Assembly (NCBI GenBank): GCA_947440575.1
Contig: CANETF010000008.1
Location: 1-53,429 of the forward strand
Source: Verrucomicrobiaceae bacterium
GTDB taxonomy: Bacteria > Verrucomicrobiota > Verrucomicrobiia > Verrucomicrobiales > Verrucomicrobiaceae
Length of the DNA: 53,429 nt
Direction: 5' to 3'
A program made the translations under genes and the position numbers. The first letter of the stretch is position 1. Each line of letters starts with the position of its first letter. The notes under the pieces were generated by a model. The model was not told where the DNA came from and searched no databases. It saw only the letters and a program-made list of their open reading frames with translations. Positions 17,457-25,935 of this stretch are shown piece after piece.

Positions 17457-18758
17457 ATGGATGTCTCGATTTTAGGACTTGGATATGTGGGGGCCGTGAC
17501 AGCAGGTTGTCTGACTGAGGGTGGGCACCGTGTGATTGGAGTGGATGTTCAGAAGGGGAAGGTTGAAGCGTTCAATACCGGTAAGTCGCCCATCATTGAG
17601 CCTGAGTTGGACGGGATGTTGAGCCATGCGCGCAGGGTTGGCTTACTGAAGGCGACGGTGGATGTTAGGGAGGCGATTGCTGAAACGCAGCTCAGTATCG
17701 TGTGCGTTGGAACGCCTTCACTGGCCTCCGGGAGACTTAATCTCGACTATGTTCGGAAGGTCACCCAACAGATTCGAGATGCCCTAGTGGATCTGGGAAA
17801 GAGTCACACACTGGTGTTCAGGAGTACGATGCTTCCAGGTAGCACCCGGCAAATGGTCTCCGAGTTTTTGGCGGATCTGATTGAGGCGGGGCGCATTAAT
17901 GTTTTTTATTGTCCTGAGTTTTTGCGTGAGGGGACCGCTGTGAGCGATTTTCGCGAGCCTTCTCTATCCGTTCTCGGCACGCAGGATGGACTGGCTCCCA
18001 GTGACGTTAGAATAGCGAAGCTGCTCGGCGGTGATCCCGAGTTTCTTAGCTGGGATGGCGCAGAAATGATCAAGTATGCGTGCAACTATTTCCATGCGAT
18101 TAAAGTTGGGTTTGCCAATGAGATTGGGCGTTTGAGCAAGAGTCTGGGGGTGGACGGTGCGCGTGTGATGAACGTCGTTTGTCAGGATACGAAGTTGAAT
18201 ATTTCCCGTTATTACATGCGGCCGGGGAACCCCTTTGGCGGTTCGTGCCTGCCGAAGGATGTGAGCGCGCTGAGTTCACTGGCTCGCATGGAGGGGGTGA
18301 GTTTGCCACTACTGGACAGCACCCTGAGTTCGAACCAATCTCATTTGGATGCTCTCATCAAACTGATCACCCAGCATGAAACGCGGCGGGTGGGCCTCCT
18401 TGGGTTGTCATTCAAGGAAGACACGGATGACCTTCGTGGCAGTCCGATGGTAGCAGTCGCGGAGACTTTATTGGGGCGCGGCTATCAGCTCCATATCTAT
18501 GATCCTCAGCTGAATCTGACTCGTCTAGTGGGTGCGAATGAAGCTGAGATTCAGCGACGTATGCCGCATTTGGCGAGTTTATTGCGTGATTCTGCGGTGG
18601 ATGTTGTGGCAGCTAGTGACTTGATCATCGTCTCGCAAGCCTGTGCAGATCCCAGTGAGTTATTGCCTCACATCAGGCCGGAGCAACGGATTATTGACGT
18701 CAATGGATGGGCCGCCCTCAAAGATCTGCCATGTTATTACGAGGGTTTATGCTGGTAG
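17457..18758 (+). CDS. GDP-mannose 6-dehydrogenase-like nucleotide-sugar dehydrogenase
   Basis: A 433-residue UDP-glucose/GDP-mannose dehydrogenase family enzyme. It oxidises a nucleotide sugar to the uronic acid with two NAD+. The Rossmann loop GLGYVGAVTAGCLTEGGH is at residues about 7-24. The catalytic Cys is at 264 in GGSCLPKD. The start GLGYVGAV-AGCL and the block KSPIIEPELD look more like AlgD (GDP-mannose) than UgD (UDP-glucose), so the likely product is GDP-mannuronate. Together with an upstream heparinase/alginate-lyase-like protein this points to a uronic-acid-containing EPS. It lies 19 bp after the lyase gene. Confidence 0.9.
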   Translation: MDVSILGLGYVGAVTAGCLTEGGHRVIGVDVQKGKVEAFNTGKSPIIEPELDGMLSHARRVGLLKATVDVREAIAETQLSIVCVGTPSLASGRLNLDYVRKVTQQIRDALVDLGKSHTLVFRSTMLPGSTRQMVSEFLADLIEAGRINVFYCPEFLREGTAVSDFREPSLSVLGTQDGLAPSDVRIAKLLGGDPEFLSWDGAEMIKYACNYFHAIKVGFANEIGRLSKSLGVDGARVMNVVCQDTKLNISRYYMRPGNPFGGSCLPKDVSALSSLARMEGVSLPLLDSTLSSNQSHLDALIKLITQHETRRVGLLGLSFKEDTDDLRGSPMVAVAETLLGRGYQLHIYDPQLNLTRLVGANEAEIQRRMPHLASLLRDSAVDVVAASDLIIVSQACADPSELLPHIRPEQRIIDVNGWAALKDLPCYYEGLCW

Positions 18759-18781
18759 CGGGTTCAAGCGGATCTTGATTG

Positions 18782-19957
18782 ATGCGAGTTCTCATCATTG
18801 TTGAAAATCTCCCGGTTCCATTAGACCGTCGTGTTTGGCAAGAGGCCTGTGCCTTACGTGATGCGGGGCATGAGGTGACCGTGATTTGTCCCCGGATGCG
18901 AGGATTTACGGTGGCGGAAGAGGAAATCGATCGCATCACGATTTATCGGCATTGGATCAGCGGGGAAGCGACGGGAATTCGAGGGTTTCTTGCCGAGTAT
19001 TCTAGTGCCCTGTTTGGGGAGTGGCTTTGCGCACTCAAGGTCTGGCGTCGACGGGGTTTTGATGTGATTCATTTGTGCAATCCACCGGATTTGCTTTTTC
19101 TGGTGGCGTTGCCGTTCAAATGGATTGCGGGAGTGAAAGTGATTTATGATGTGCACGACCTTTGGCCGGAAATGTTTGAGGCCAAATTTAAAAGGCGGGG
19201 AATTCTTTATTGGGCCGTGCGGTTAGCGGAACGCGCCACGCTGGCGATTGTGGATGGGGTTATTGCCACGAATCAAAGTGTGTTGAGCGTAGTTCAAAGA
19301 CGAGGACGAAAAGCGGATCCGGTCGTGTCAATTGTGCGCACGGCACCGCACCTGTTGGATACTCAAGCGCCGATTGAGCCAAGGCTAAAGAACGGGCGCG
19401 CGTTTTTGGTGGGCTACATTGGTGTCATGGGGGATGCGGATGGGGTTCATTTCTTGATTGAGGCGGCGCATCATCTGGTGGGCATTAGGGGTCGGACGGA
19501 CATTCAATTTTTGCTAATGGGATCAGGACCTGAATACGACAACTTAGTGCGTTTACGAGATGTTCTGGGTTTGGCCGAGTATGTGGACATGCCGGGGAGG
19601 GTCAGTGATGCGTTTCTGTTTTCAGGACTACGGACCATGGATCTTGGCGTGGCCTGCGATCCGATCAACGATTACAATGACCACTGCACCATGAACAAGA
19701 CGCTGGAGTACATGGCGTTTGGAAAGGCGCAAGTCATGTTTGGGACACGGGAGGGTCAGTTTTCGGCGGGTGCATCTGCACGGTATGTGATGGAGAATTC
19801 AGCGACTCTATTGGGAGATGCGATCGCGGAACTTCTGGATGATCAAGAATCCCGGGAGAAGATGGGGCAAATTGGACTTGCGCGTTTGAGTCACGATCTG
19901 AACTGGGAAAAATCGACGAGTAATCTTCGGGCGGTCTATGATCGACTTGCTGACTAA
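18782..19957 (+). CDS. Glycosyltransferase family 4 protein
   Basis: A 391-residue GT-B enzyme. The N-terminus is LIIVENLPVPLDRRVWQEACAL, a pattern common to EPS GT4 enzymes, and YDVHDLWPEMFE near residue 120 is a further family block. GYIGVMGDADGVHFLIEAA and NKTLEYMAFGKAQV cover the donor-binding domain; the usual Glu of the C-terminal motif appears as LEYMA. ATG 18782 is preferred to the adjacent in-frame TTG at 18779. It lies 23 bp after the dehydrogenase gene. Donor sugar is unknown. Confidence 0.88.
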   Translation: MRVLIIVENLPVPLDRRVWQEACALRDAGHEVTVICPRMRGFTVAEEEIDRITIYRHWISGEATGIRGFLAEYSSALFGEWLCALKVWRRRGFDVIHLCNPPDLLFLVALPFKWIAGVKVIYDVHDLWPEMFEAKFKRRGILYWAVRLAERATLAIVDGVIATNQSVLSVVQRRGRKADPVVSIVRTAPHLLDTQAPIEPRLKNGRAFLVGYIGVMGDADGVHFLIEAAHHLVGIRGRTDIQFLLMGSGPEYDNLVRLRDVLGLAEYVDMPGRVSDAFLFSGLRTMDLGVACDPINDYNDHCTMNKTLEYMAFGKAQVMFGTREGQFSAGASARYVMENSATLLGDAIAELLDDQESREKMGQIGLARLSHDLNWEKSTSNLRAVYDRLAD

Positions 19958-19977
19958 CTAGGGATGAGCGCTGTTTT

Positions 19978-21876
19978 ATGCCACGCATTGCGCTAGCACT
20001 TTTTGTTTTCGCCAGTCTGCTTGCAGGTTTGGTGGGCACTGAGACGCGATTGCTTTTCTTTTGGCCTACCTGCCTATTTTTGGGACTGGCTGGTATTGGG
20101 GTCGTGGCAGGGCCTCGAGTGCGAGTGCCGTATCCGCCAAGCGACATTTGTTTAGGGTCGGCTCTATTGGTGGCTGTTTACTTTGGGATTCGCGCTCTTT
20201 GTTCCCCTGTTGTTGAACATGCGAGAGAAGATTTTTTTGTGATTGGAGCGTCACTGGCAAGCTATGTGATGATGTCCACCGTGGCGGCACGTCCGGGGGG
20301 GAGAATTGTCTTTTTGATGGTCCTATTGCTCTTGGCTATTGGGAATTTGGTCGTGGGATTGATTCATTTTGGCGGGAATTGGGATTTTCATGTCGTGCCA
20401 CAATTTGTGCGCTCGTTTGAAGAGGGAAGAATCGGCGGGTTTTATAACAATCCCAATCACCTGGCGGCGTTCTTTTCGTTGGTGGTGTTCACGGGGCTTG
20501 GTCAGTTGTGCTTTGGACGGGGATCCGCAACTTGGCGTTTGGTTCTTGGATTTGTCATTGTGTCGGCCACGTTAGGGATGGCATTGACGATCAGTCGTGG
20601 CGCCCTGCTGGCATTGGGTTTAGGGGGGGTGGCATTTGCAGGGATGGGGACTTGGATGGTCTGGAAGTGCCACAGGCATTTGGCGGGCCGTTTGCTCTCG
20701 GCCTGCGTAGTGCTTGGTCTAGTCTTGGGTGCGGTTTTGTGGAAGGTGAATGAGAACTATCTGCGAAAGAGGGTGGTGGATCAGTCGGCATCCCAGGATG
20801 TCCGTGCGGATATCTGGAAGGCGGCGCTGATGCAGCACGGCGAGCAGCCTCTGATTGGAGCGGGGGCGCGCTCATTCTATGAGGGAGGAGTTCGGCATCG
20901 GCAGCCGGGAGTGGAGGCGTGGGTAGGTGAGCCAGAGTTTGTACACAACGAGTATCTTCAGGCGTTGGCGGATTACGGATGGATAGGGCTTGGGTTGCTC
21001 TTGGTGGCCCTAGGGGTGCATCTCCAAAATGGTTGGAGTTATGTGCGCTGGTATGTGAAGGAATGTTTCCCGCGAACAGGAAGTTTATTGAGCGCGAGGC
21101 TGGCGCTGGCAATTGGGGCGTTTTCGGCGGTTTTGGCGTCGGCAGTTCATGCAGTTGTGGAGTTTCAATGGCATGTGGGGGGGCTTGCGGTTTTGACTGC
21201 AGCGCTAGCCGGGATCCTGGCTAATCCTGGATTTGAGAAAGAAGAAAGGATGCCGATTCGGATTCCCGGGGTCAGGCCGGCATTGAAGTTCACTTGGCTG
21301 GCTTACTCCGTCTGCCTGGTGGTTGGCAGCGTTGTTTGGGGCCGGGCAGACTGGATTCATGCCAACGGGTTGATTCAGGTGGAGCAAGGAGACCTTGAGT
21401 CGGCGTTGGCATCGATGAAACGGGCCGGGGTTTTGGATCCCCAAAGCGCTGGTAAAGCGGTGGATCGAGCGGACGTCAGGCTTCAACTCCAGATGCAGAC
21501 GGAGTCGGGAGCGGAACGAAAGAGGCTTTTGGAAGAAGTCCGGGCAGATTTGGAGCAGGCGGCCGTCCGGAATCCGTTTGATTTTCTGACGGCGACAAGT
21601 CTTTCGGACGTTTACATGGCCTTCGGGCAACCCGAGAAGGCGCTTTCGGAGATTCGTCGGGCTTTGAGCTTAGCGCCGATGTACGAAGAGCCGAGACTTG
21701 CCTTGGCGTTGTTTCACCATCGGAGGCAGGAGTTTAAGGAGGCTGAAGAGGCCTATTTGTGGGCATCCAAGGCGGGTGCGGCGAATGCGAATGGGACGGT
21801 GACATGGTTAACGGCGTATCGGCAATTGTTGATGGATGTTGGTAGTTTGCCTGTTCCGGGAGCAAACAATCCATAG
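19978..21876 (+). CDS. O-antigen ligase/polymerase family protein with C-terminal TPR region
   Basis: A 632-residue protein. Residues about 1-460 are highly hydrophobic, with roughly a dozen membrane segments, and contain GGFYNNPNHLAAFFSL near residue 155, the Asn-Pro-Asn motif of Wzy_C/O-antigen ligases. A periplasmic loop with HNEYLQALADYG follows near residue 320; the conserved His lies here. The last ~160 residues are helical, with tetratricopeptide-like repeats (for example LESALASMKRAGVLDP and EKALSEIRRALSLAP). It probably polymerises or ligates the EPS chain on the periplasmic face. It is the last gene of the EPS cluster, followed at once by an intrinsic terminator. Confidence 0.88.
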   Translation: MPRIALALFVFASLLAGLVGTETRLLFFWPTCLFLGLAGIGVVAGPRVRVPYPPSDICLGSALLVAVYFGIRALCSPVVEHAREDFFVIGASLASYVMMSTVAARPGGRIVFLMVLLLLAIGNLVVGLIHFGGNWDFHVVPQFVRSFEEGRIGGFYNNPNHLAAFFSLVVFTGLGQLCFGRGSATWRLVLGFVIVSATLGMALTISRGALLALGLGGVAFAGMGTWMVWKCHRHLAGRLLSACVVLGLVLGAVLWKVNENYLRKRVVDQSASQDVRADIWKAALMQHGEQPLIGAGARSFYEGGVRHRQPGVEAWVGEPEFVHNEYLQALADYGWIGLGLLLVALGVHLQNGWSYVRWYVKECFPRTGSLLSARLALAIGAFSAVLASAVHAVVEFQWHVGGLAVLTAALAGILANPGFEKEERMPIRIPGVRPALKFTWLAYSVCLVVGSVVWGRADWIHANGLIQVEQGDLESALASMKRAGVLDPQSAGKAVDRADVRLQLQMQTESGAERKRLLEEVRADLEQAAVRNPFDFLTATSLSDVYMAFGQPEKALSEIRRALSLAPMYEEPRLALALFHHRRQEFKEAEEAYLWASKAGAANANGTVTWLTAYRQLLMDVGSLPVPGANNP

Positions 21877-21908
21877 TTGTTTGTCGATTCCTGGCCTTCT
21901 CATTTGAC

Positions 21909-21935
21909 GGCGGGCACATGCCCGCCTTTTTGTTT
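21909..21935 (+). terminator. Intrinsic terminator at end of EPS operon
   Basis: A perfect 7-bp GC stem GGCGGGC (21909-21915) / GCCCGCC (21920-21926) with a 4-nt loop is followed by a T-rich run TTTTTGTTT. It stands 33 bp after the last EPS gene. It overlaps the 5' end of the longest reading frame for prs, which is one reason to start prs at 21948. Confidence 0.9.
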
Positions 21936-21947
21936 CCCATGCACGGA

Positions 21948-22877
21948 ATGCTCAAAATCCTCAGTGGAACCGCCCACCCCGAACTCACACGCCGAATCTG
22001 CGCGAACATCGGCATTGAGCCCTGTGCTGCCACGGTCACCAGTTTTCCGGACGGGGAATCGTTTGTTCAGATCAATGAAAACATTCGTGGATCGGACGTT
22101 TTCATTGTTCAGCCCTCATGTCCTCCGACGAACCAAAACTTGATGGAGCTTTTGATCATGGTGGATGCGGTGCGGCGGGCCTCGGCGGAGCGGATCACGG
22201 CGGTGCTGCCGTTTTTTGGCTATGCGCGCCAAGATCGCAAGGATCGGCCACGGGTTCCGATCACGGCCAAGTTGGTGGCGAATCTTTTGGTGGCAGCCGG
22301 AGTGCAGCGGGTTCTGACGGTTGACCTGCATGCGGGCCAAATTCAGGGGTTCTTTGATATTCCGGTCGATCATCTTTATGCGGCGCCTGTCTTGATCAAA
22401 GCGATTCGCGAACGGGGGCTGGAGGATTTGGTGGTCGTGTCGCCGGATGTAGGGGGAATCAAGATGACGCATGCTTTTGCCAAGACACTGGGCGCTCCGA
22501 TGGCGATTGTAGCAAAAAATCGGGTCAGTGCTGAGGAAGTGGAGGCTTTGAACGTGATTGGCGATGTGAATGGCAAAAATGTGCTTCTGGTGGATGATTT
22601 GACTGAGACGGCCGGGACGTTAACGGCGGCGACCGGATTGCTGATCAAACATGGTGCCCAAGCCATTTATGGCGCTGTGAGCCATGCTGTTTTGGGGGAA
22701 AAAGGGCTCAGTCGGCTTGAAAATTCGCCGATTGTGGAGCTTTTTGCGACGAACAGTGTTCCCCAGGCACAGGGGCCGAAAGTCACGACATTGGACATCT
22801 CGCCGCTGCTGGCGAAGGCGATTGTTCGCATTCATGATAACGAGTCTGTCACTTCTCTCTTTGACATCCGGGACTAG
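21948..22877 (+). CDS. prs: Ribose-phosphate pyrophosphokinase (PRPP synthetase)
   Basis: A 309-residue class I PRPP synthetase, making PRPP from ribose 5-phosphate and ATP for nucleotide, His, Trp and NAD synthesis. Family blocks include SFPDGESFVQI, AVLPFFGYARQDRK near residues 91-104, and DLHAGQIQGFFDIPVDHL. The PRPP-binding loop is LLVDDLTETAGTL, with Glu where many enzymes have Asp (DDMIDTGGT in E. coli). I chose ATG 21948, giving MLKILSGTAHPEL, because upstream ATGs fall in the terminator. It is the first housekeeping gene after the EPS cluster. Confidence 0.95.
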   Translation: MLKILSGTAHPELTRRICANIGIEPCAATVTSFPDGESFVQINENIRGSDVFIVQPSCPPTNQNLMELLIMVDAVRRASAERITAVLPFFGYARQDRKDRPRVPITAKLVANLLVAAGVQRVLTVDLHAGQIQGFFDIPVDHLYAAPVLIKAIRERGLEDLVVVSPDVGGIKMTHAFAKTLGAPMAIVAKNRVSAEEVEALNVIGDVNGKNVLLVDDLTETAGTLTAATGLLIKHGAQAIYGAVSHAVLGEKGLSRLENSPIVELFATNSVPQAQGPKVTTLDISPLLAKAIVRIHDNESVTSLFDIRD

Positions 22878-22937
22878 GCGTGTAACCTCCACGCCCTTTT
22901 TCAATCCCCACTTATTCTCACAAGAGACACAACGGTC

Positions 22938-23555
22938 ATGGCAAATATCCTCGAACTCACAGCTCAAACCCGCGAACTCAGCGGGTCCTCATCCGTCCGT
23001 CGCATGCGCAAGGAGGGGCAAGTTCCCGCCGTTGTTTATGGCAGCAAGACGAAAAATGCTAACCTCAAGGTGAGCACCAAGACGGTGACCCAATTGTTGA
23101 AGGAGAGTGCTTCGGAGAACGTGCTGGTCAATCTTCAGATTGACGGCACTAAGACGCAATTGGCGTTGATTCAGAAGGTACAGCACGACCACCTCAAAGG
23201 GGGCATTTTGCACATCGATTTCCATGCTGTGGACATGAATGAACCCATCCACGCGACCGTGCCGGTTGAAGTGGTGGGTGACGCAGAGGGTGTGAAAGCG
23301 GGTGGACAGCTTGACCTGATGCTTCACGTTCTTGAGGTTCATTGCCTTCCGAAGGATCTCCCTGAGAAAATCGTTGTCGATGTCACGCATGTCGGTCAAG
23401 CCCAAGGCGTTCATGTGAAAGACTTGAAACTGCCAGAGGGTGTTTCCGTGCACCTTGACGGTGAAGTTTTGATTTTGTCGATCACTGAACCCCGCGTTGT
23501 CGAGACCCCAGCCCAAGCTGCAGCGGCGGCCCCAAAGGCGGCGGCTAAGAAGTAA
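22938..23555 (+). CDS. rplY: 50S ribosomal protein L25/general stress protein Ctc
   Basis: A 205-residue long-form L25 (TL5/Ctc type), which binds 5S rRNA. The N-terminal L25 domain (about residues 5-92) has SVRRMRKEGQVPAVVYGS, and the second domain (about 95-185) carries VDVTHVGQAQGVHVKDL. The C-terminus is an Ala-Pro-Lys tail (AAAAAPKAAAKK) common in this type. It forms the usual prs-rplY-pth order seen in many bacteria. Confidence 0.96.
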   Translation: MANILELTAQTRELSGSSSVRRMRKEGQVPAVVYGSKTKNANLKVSTKTVTQLLKESASENVLVNLQIDGTKTQLALIQKVQHDHLKGGILHIDFHAVDMNEPIHATVPVEVVGDAEGVKAGGQLDLMLHVLEVHCLPKDLPEKIVVDVTHVGQAQGVHVKDLKLPEGVSVHLDGEVLILSITEPRVVETPAQAAAAAPKAAAKK

Positions 23556-23609
23556 CTCTGAGTGGGGCTGCTCTCTTGAGGCTGATGCTCCCGGAAACCT
23601 GACCACCCA

Positions 23610-24230
23610 GTGGACAAGACTTCGGCAGAAAGCGTCACCGTTCCAGAGAGCCTTATTCCCCGCCTCATCGTTGGACTCGGAAACCCTGGCAACTCCTACC
23701 AAGACACTCGGCACAATATCGGTTTCATGGTCATGGATGTTCTGGCAACAAGGCTCGGCACGGCGTTCCAAGTGGAAAAGCGCTGGGAGAGCCATGTGGC
23801 TAAGTTTAGCGGAGGTTTTCTGGTCAAACCCCAGACCTACATGAACCTGAGCGGTCGCGCGGTCGGCAGTGTGGGGCGGTTCTACAAGATCACACCTCAG
23901 GAGACCCTGGTGGTTTTTGATGATGTCGACCTGCCTCTGGGGCGTTTGCGGTTGAGAGCCTCGGGCTCGGCTGCGGGTCACAATGGGCTGAAGTCCCTGA
24001 TATCGACGTTGGGGACGGATCAGTTTCCGCGAGTCAAAGTGGGGATTGGAGCTGACAGTGGCCGCCCTGCAGGGGATCGGCTTGTTGGCCATGTTCTTGG
24101 TAAGTTTAGTGAAGAGGAAAAGGCCGCTGTAGCCCAGGCGGTGGACCGGGCGGCTGATGCCGTCATGGGAGCTCTGAAGAGCGGTTTAGGTGCCGCCATG
24201 AATTTTTTTAACCGCAAAGAAGGGGCTTAA
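23610..24230 (+). CDS. pth: Peptidyl-tRNA hydrolase
   Basis: A 206-residue Pth, which releases tRNA from stalled peptidyl-tRNA. Family sites are present: GLGNPGNSYQDTRHNIGF with the conserved Asn and catalytic His, KPQTYMNLSG, and DDVDLPLGRLRLRASGSAAGHNGLKS with the catalytic-region Asp and the second Asn. The only suitable start is GTG 23610, since the next Met lies beyond the catalytic His. This gives a 17-residue N-terminal extension before the usual start of the fold. It lies 54 bp after rplY. Confidence 0.95.
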   Translation: MDKTSAESVTVPESLIPRLIVGLGNPGNSYQDTRHNIGFMVMDVLATRLGTAFQVEKRWESHVAKFSGGFLVKPQTYMNLSGRAVGSVGRFYKITPQETLVVFDDVDLPLGRLRLRASGSAAGHNGLKSLISTLGTDQFPRVKVGIGADSGRPAGDRLVGHVLGKFSEEEKAAVAQAVDRAADAVMGALKSGLGAAMNFFNRKEGA

Positions 24231-24281
24231 AGGCCTTTCAATCACCAGAAACCGAACCGAAACCAAACCGCATCTACCCAC

Positions 24282-24569
24282 ATGACCCGCAAATACGAAG
24301 CCACCATCGTGCTCGACACCAAAGGCAAAGAACAGTCCATTGAGGAACTCGTCGGCCAGATCAGCAAAACCCTCGAAACTTCCGGCGCCCGCCTGGAGCA
24401 AGTCGACCAAATGGGCAAACGCGAGTTTCCCTTCAGCCCTCGCCACGTGACTCACGGGTACTATGTGAACGTGAAATTTGAAGCTGAGCCAACCGTGCTG
24501 GACACCGTGTCTGCCAAGCTGAAGCTGAACGATAACGTTTATCAGCAGTACTATCAGCGCTGCGACTGA
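24282..24569 (+). CDS. rpsF: 30S ribosomal protein S6
   Basis: A 95-residue S6, the usual length, with the opening RKYEATIVLDTKG, the central QMGKREFPFSPRH, and the C-terminal YQQYYQRCD. It binds S18 and 16S rRNA in the small-subunit platform. The usual partners ssb and rpsR do not follow here; instead a terminator lies 48 bp after the stop, so rpsF ends its transcript. Confidence 0.95.
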   Translation: MTRKYEATIVLDTKGKEQSIEELVGQISKTLETSGARLEQVDQMGKREFPFSPRHVTHGYYVNVKFEAEPTVLDTVSAKLKLNDNVYQQYYQRCD

Positions 24570-24616
24570 TCGTTAGCCGATTTATTCCCCCCCAAAACCT
24601 GGAGTCATCCAGATTT

Positions 24617-24651
24617 AAAGCCGTCCAGCTTGGCTGTGGCGGCTTTTTTTT
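24617..24651 (+). terminator. Intrinsic terminator after rpsF
   Basis: Outer stem AAAGCCG (24617-24623) / CGGCTTT (24640-24646), an inner CAGC/GCTG pairing, then a run of T to 24651. It lies 48 bp after the rpsF stop and closes the prs-rplY-pth-rpsF group. Confidence 0.85.
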
Positions 24652-24727
24652 GCCTCGACCGATTCTCGCAATGCTTGTCACCTTGCCCAGCGGCGGAGCG
24701 GCCTCATTGGCTGCGTCAGCCGCTTGA

Positions 24728-24826
24728 CCGCTATTGATTTAATAGCGGGCTGCGCGACTTCCTTGCCACTGAAGCCGCTGCGCTCGCCGGATCAAAATGA
24801 CAATCTTTTCGAGAACCGGTCTATGT
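24728..24826. repeat. Possible dispersed intergenic repeat, copy 1
   Basis: A perfect hairpin CCGCTATT-gattt-AATAGCGG (24728-24748) runs into GGGCTGCG. About 50 bp later comes AATCTTTTCGAGAACCGGTCT. The blocks ATAGCGGGCTGCG and ATCTTTTTCGAGAAACGGTCTG recur at 42788-42826 with a shorter spacer, in another intergenic region. The rest of the 358-bp gap between rpsF and cdaA holds no convincing gene. Confidence 0.45.
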
Positions 24827-24927
24827 TTGGCGGGGGTAAGGACGGATGGGGGGTTGGTTTTCGGGGGGAGAGCGGTTTTTTTTGAGACTTGTGGAAAAGC
24901 TGTCATGGTGGCGGTTTCCGAAGCGGC

Positions 24928-25734
24928 ATGTGGGAGTTTTTCAAGATGCATTGGCGTGACGGCGTGGAGATTTACATCCTCGCTGCGTTGGCCTATTATC
25001 TTTTTCTGTTTTTCCGAGCGACGCGGGGGGCGCGGATTTTGACGGGGTTGCTGGTGTTGTTGCTGAGTTTGACGCTCATTTCGCGGTTATTGGAACTGGC
25101 GGTGATTAACTGGTTGCTGGAACGGTTTTCAGTCTTCCTAGTGGTGGGTTTGGTGGTCATTTTTCAGCCGGAATTGCGGCGGGTGCTGGCTGAACTGGGG
25201 AGTCACCGATTGTTTTCCTTTGGGAATCAAGAGAACGAGGCTCTGGATGAATTGATTGAGGCGATGAAGTTGCTGTCCGCGAGGCGGAGCGGAGCGTTGT
25301 TTGCGTTGCAGAGGCACATTGATTTGAAACCTTATGCGGAGTCGGGGGTGGAGTTGGATGCGGCGATCACGCCGGAGTTGATCACGACAATTTTTCATCC
25401 GAAGACGTCGCTGCATGATGGAGGGGTGATTGTGGACCAGGGGCGGTTGCGGGCGGGAGGATGTGTTTTTCCGGTGAGTCAGCGGGAGGTGAGGGATCGG
25501 GCGATCGGGTTGAGGCATCGGGCTGGATTGGGGATTACCGAAGAGACGGATTCGATCGCGTTGGTGGTTTCGGAAGAAAGCGGGGCGCTGTCGGTTTGTT
25601 TCAAGGGAGAGATCGCCCACGATTTGGAGCCGGAAGAGCTGAAGGAGACGGTCACGCGCATCCTTCAGGGTGGGGGATTGAGGAAGAAGACACTCGAAAT
25701 TGAGGAGGGTAAGGCACATGAAAAAGGGCGCTAG
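24928..25734 (+). CDS. cdaA: Diadenylate cyclase CdaA (c-di-AMP synthase)
   Basis: A protein of about 268 residues with three N-terminal membrane helices (about residues 10-85, with FRATRGARILTGLLVLLL between) and a DAC domain from about 100. The RHR motif is intact at residues 196-198 (GLRHRAGLGITEETDS). The usual DGA motif reads DGG at 164-166 (SLHDGGVIV). The enzyme makes c-di-AMP from two ATP at the inner membrane. ATG 24928 leaves a sensible cytoplasmic start before WRDGVEI. ATG 24946 has a better Shine-Dalgarno sequence (GGGAG, 9 nt) and could be the true start. It is followed by a cdaR-like stub and glmM, the conserved c-di-AMP locus order. Confidence 0.92.
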   Translation: MWEFFKMHWRDGVEIYILAALAYYLFLFFRATRGARILTGLLVLLLSLTLISRLLELAVINWLLERFSVFLVVGLVVIFQPELRRVLAELGSHRLFSFGNQENEALDELIEAMKLLSARRSGALFALQRHIDLKPYAESGVELDAAITPELITTIFHPKTSLHDGGVIVDQGRLRAGGCVFPVSQREVRDRAIGLRHRAGLGITEETDSIALVVSEESGALSVCFKGEIAHDLEPEELKETVTRILQGGGLRKKTLEIEEGKAHEKGR

Positions 25735-25897
25735 TGTTGGGGCTTCGATTTTGAGGGTGCTGACCCGGAATTGGAGGGAGAAACTGCTGGCTCTGGCGCT
25801 GGCGTTCCTGTTTTGGTATTTGGTGAGGTCGCAGGCGGTGGTCCGGAGTGGTTACCTGTATGAGCCGCCGACGTTTCCGGGGCGCGGACAGCTTTGA
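25718..25897 (+). CDS. CdaR-like membrane stub (YbbR domains missing)
   Basis: A 59-residue protein that starts inside the end of cdaA (ATG 25718, 17 bp overlap). It has a basic start, then NWREKLLALALAFLFWYLVRSQ, one membrane helix with the N-terminal pattern of CdaR/YbbR proteins, and then only about 20 further residues. CdaR normally has several periplasmic YbbR domains that regulate CdaA. Here none follow before glmM begins 38 bp later. Its place between cdaA and glmM supports a reduced CdaR. It could be a genuine small membrane partner or the remnant of a truncated gene. Confidence 0.7.
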   Translation: MKKGASVGASILRVLTRNWREKLLALALAFLFWYLVRSQAVVRSGYLYEPPTFPGRGQL

Positions 25898-25935
25898 CTT
25901 CCGGTCTTTCATGAGTTAGGAACGGCCCTCTTTTT

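Noticed and set aside
22989..24092. 367-residue minus-strand frame
   Set aside because: It is antisense to rplY and pth, which are certain; no motif found.
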